DNA from: Microvirga sp052115485
Lineage (GTDB): Bacteria > Pseudomonadota > Alphaproteobacteria > Rhizobiales > Beijerinckiaceae
Reading direction: 5' to 3'
Assembly (NCBI RefSeq): GCF_052115485.1
Contig: NZ_JBFRGU010000003.1
Span: 248,001 to 312,000, forward strand
Length of the DNA stretch: 64,000 nucleotides
Shown: positions 62,689 to 64,000 of the stretch, piece after piece
Layout of the letters: each line of letters starts with the position of its first letter
Numbering within the stretch: the first letter of the stretch is position 1
Position numbers and translations under genes: made by a program
Notes under the pieces: model-generated
What the model was told of the DNA's origin: nothing
The model's database searches: none
The model's input: the letters and a program-made list of their open reading frames with translations, nothing else

Positions 62689-63894
62689 ATGACGGCTTTG
62701 AGGGCGCTTGGGCTCCGTCTTTCGGCGCTGCATGCGATTTTCTTTCTGAGCTCCGGCTTCTACGTCCCGTTCTTTCCCGTCTGGTTGCAAAGCAAGGGCC
62801 TGAACCCGGCTACCATCGGCCTGATCGTTGCGATCCCGACCGTTATCCGCGTTTTTGTCGTCGCGCCTCTCCTGACCTTGTCCGACAAGGGGTTGGGTGC
62901 ACGACGCCTGCTGATCGTGTTCAACATCGTTCAAGCCGTCGGATTTCCACTGCTCTGGCTGGCGGAGAGCGGGTTTGCCATCATGGCCATCGTGGCGGTG
63001 GTTTCGGTGGCACAGGCATCCATGATCCCGGCGAACGACCTCGTGACGACAAACGAGGTGCAGCGTCATCCCGGCTTGAATTACGGGCTGATCCGCGGAG
63101 CCGGATCGATCGCCTTTCTGCTGGCGAGCATATGCGCCGGAAATCTGCTGGGTCTGCTGGGGACCGATGTCGTGATCGTGGCCATTACGGTCTTCCCCAT
63201 TCTGGGTATCGCGGTCGTCGCCCAGACACTGCCGCCCGATGTGCCTCGCGGGCAACGAGGAAGCGAAGCTTCCGCCTTCAGTGCGACCAGCTCTCAGAGA
63301 CTGCCGCTTATTCTGTATTGCGCCATGTTCGGCGGTGCGCTGACGCAAAGCAGCCACGGAGCCCTGAATGCCTTCGGCAGCATTTACTGGCAATCGGCGG
63401 GCTTTTCGGATGCGACGATCGGGTATTACTGGGCGACTGGCGTTCTCGGAGAAATCATCGTTTTCCTCGTCCTCGGCCGCCTTGTCGGGCGGGCAAAGGC
63501 GGGCCTGATCCTGCTCCTGATCGGAGCGGTGGCCGCCGTGCTGCGGTTCACGAGCATGTCTCTACACCCTGGCCTCGCTGCGGGCTTCGTGCTGCAGGCG
63601 ATGCATGGACTGTCCTTCGGCGCCTCGCATCTCGGTGTCATTTCCTGCTTCGCGGCTCTCGCGCCGCAGGGCGCGAGAGGGCGGGCGCAGGGCATCTACG
63701 GTTCGGCTGCGGCCTTCGCGACGGTCGCCACGACCGTCGCGAGTGGCGAGATTTATCGCGTTGGCGGCTCGCTGGTTTTTGCCGCGATGGTGCCGCTGGC
63801 ATTTGCAGGCGCAATCCTGATCCTGATCGGCTTGCACCTGCAGAGAACACAGTCCCGGATGGTTCAGCCCCAGAGTGTGGGCTCGGGCGGATAG
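62689..63894 (+). CDS. MFS transporter, HcaT-like
   Basis: This is a 401-aa inner-membrane protein with twelve predicted helices. FFLSSGFYVPFFPVWLQSKG near the N-terminus and the GLNYGLIRGAGSIAFLL segment at helix 5 are typical of the MFS_1-like/HcaT (3-phenylpropionate permease) family. The central loop is at about residues 185-200. The actual substrate is unknown; no aromatic catabolic gene is near. Its stop overlaps the 3' end of the convergent epimerase gene by about 31 bases. Confidence 0.85.
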   Translation: MTALRALGLRLSALHAIFFLSSGFYVPFFPVWLQSKGLNPATIGLIVAIPTVIRVFVVAPLLTLSDKGLGARRLLIVFNIVQAVGFPLLWLAESGFAIMAIVAVVSVAQASMIPANDLVTTNEVQRHPGLNYGLIRGAGSIAFLLASICAGNLLGLLGTDVVIVAITVFPILGIAVVAQTLPPDVPRGQRGSEASAFSATSSQRLPLILYCAMFGGALTQSSHGALNAFGSIYWQSAGFSDATIGYYWATGVLGEIIVFLVLGRLVGRAKAGLILLLIGAVAAVLRFTSMSLHPGLAAGFVLQAMHGLSFGASHLGVISCFAALAPQGARGRAQGIYGSAAAFATVATTVASGEIYRVGGSLVFAAMVPLAFAGAILILIGLHLQRTQSRMVQPQSVGSGG

Positions 63895-64000
63895 ACGAGG
63901 CTTCCCTCGTAACGTAGGCCGGGCTCTCGATCCTTCGCGAGAAGAAGCGGGCCATCGAGATCCACGAACCGGGCGCGTGGCGCGATGACCATGGCCGGAG
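63864..64000 (-). CDS. Probable dipeptide epimerase (DgcA-like), C-terminal end only
   Basis: The minus-strand frame is open from the window edge to TGA at 63864-63866 and encodes the last ~45 residues. ARFVDLDGPLLLAKDREPGL, then RYEGSLVYPPEPTLWG, resembles the C-terminal end of enolase-superfamily L-Ala-D/L-Glu (dipeptide) epimerases, where DLDGPLLL is recurrent. Only the tail is visible, so the call rests on remembered similarity. Confidence 0.5.
   Translation of the reverse strand, partial: PAMVIAPRARFVDLDGPLLLAKDREPGLRYEGSLVYPPEPTLWG

Overview
The window looks like the chromosome of an alphaproteobacterium of the Rhizobiales (Hyphomicrobiales), perhaps a Methylobacteriaceae or Microvirga-type organism. 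This is inferred from GC-rich codon use, the gene set, Rhizobiales-style intergenic palindromes and the mixture of ABC transporters with catabolic operons. No 16S or marker phylogeny is available, so the genus is a guess.

Layout. 1-4.7 kb: the 3' end of leuA, a membrane glycosyltransferase, an Lrp-type regulator divergent from phenylalanine hydroxylase, and tRNA-Lys(CTT). 5.1-17 kb: a nearly complete reductive pyrimidine catabolism locus. It holds dihydropyrimidine dehydrogenase preT-preA, a RutR-like TetR regulator, a class III (beta-alanine type) aminotransferase, a four-gene ABC importer, dihydropyrimidinase hydA and an N-carbamoyl-beta-alanine amidohydrolase. A RutR-like palindrome lies in front of preT and a sigma-54 type -24/-12 element lies in front of the importer, so control by pyrimidine and by nitrogen status is plausible. 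17-21.5 kb: two small hypothetical genes, then an aspartate:alanine antiporter with its partner aspartate 4-decarboxylase, a pair that can form a proton-motive decarboxylation cycle.

21.7-29.5 kb: an orphan receiver protein, a secreted protein, a small lipoprotein, an EamA exporter, a universal stress protein, PPK2, a GST and the three-domain DNA ligase LigD. 29.5-35 kb: an oligopeptide-type ABC operon (oppA, oppB, oppC, fused oppDF) with an intrinsic terminator just after oppA. 35-39 kb: purine (urate) catabolism: puuD, uraH and a puuE-uraD fusion. Two copies of a ~145-bp palindromic repeat flank the uraH/puuE-uraD pair. 39.3-41.7 kb: a BON-LysM protein, a rhodanese, a cytochrome c' and a diheme cytochrome c.

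42.3-58.1 kb is dominated by two RTX/cadherin-like surface proteins in tandem (3932 and 1238 aa). Both look like type I secretion substrates, but no secretion apparatus is present in the window. They share a ~125-139-aa module, ten copies in all, that I cannot assign to a named family. Codon use shifts inside the second gene, close to an ambiguous base, which suggests module exchange or repeat collapse. 58.4-60.2 kb is a small mobile-element graveyard with two frameshifted IS630-type transposases and a possible Mu gp27-like fragment. The window ends with a transporter/XRE-cupin regulator pair, a hypothetical protein, an MFS transporter and the 3' end of a probable dipeptide epimerase gene on the minus strand.
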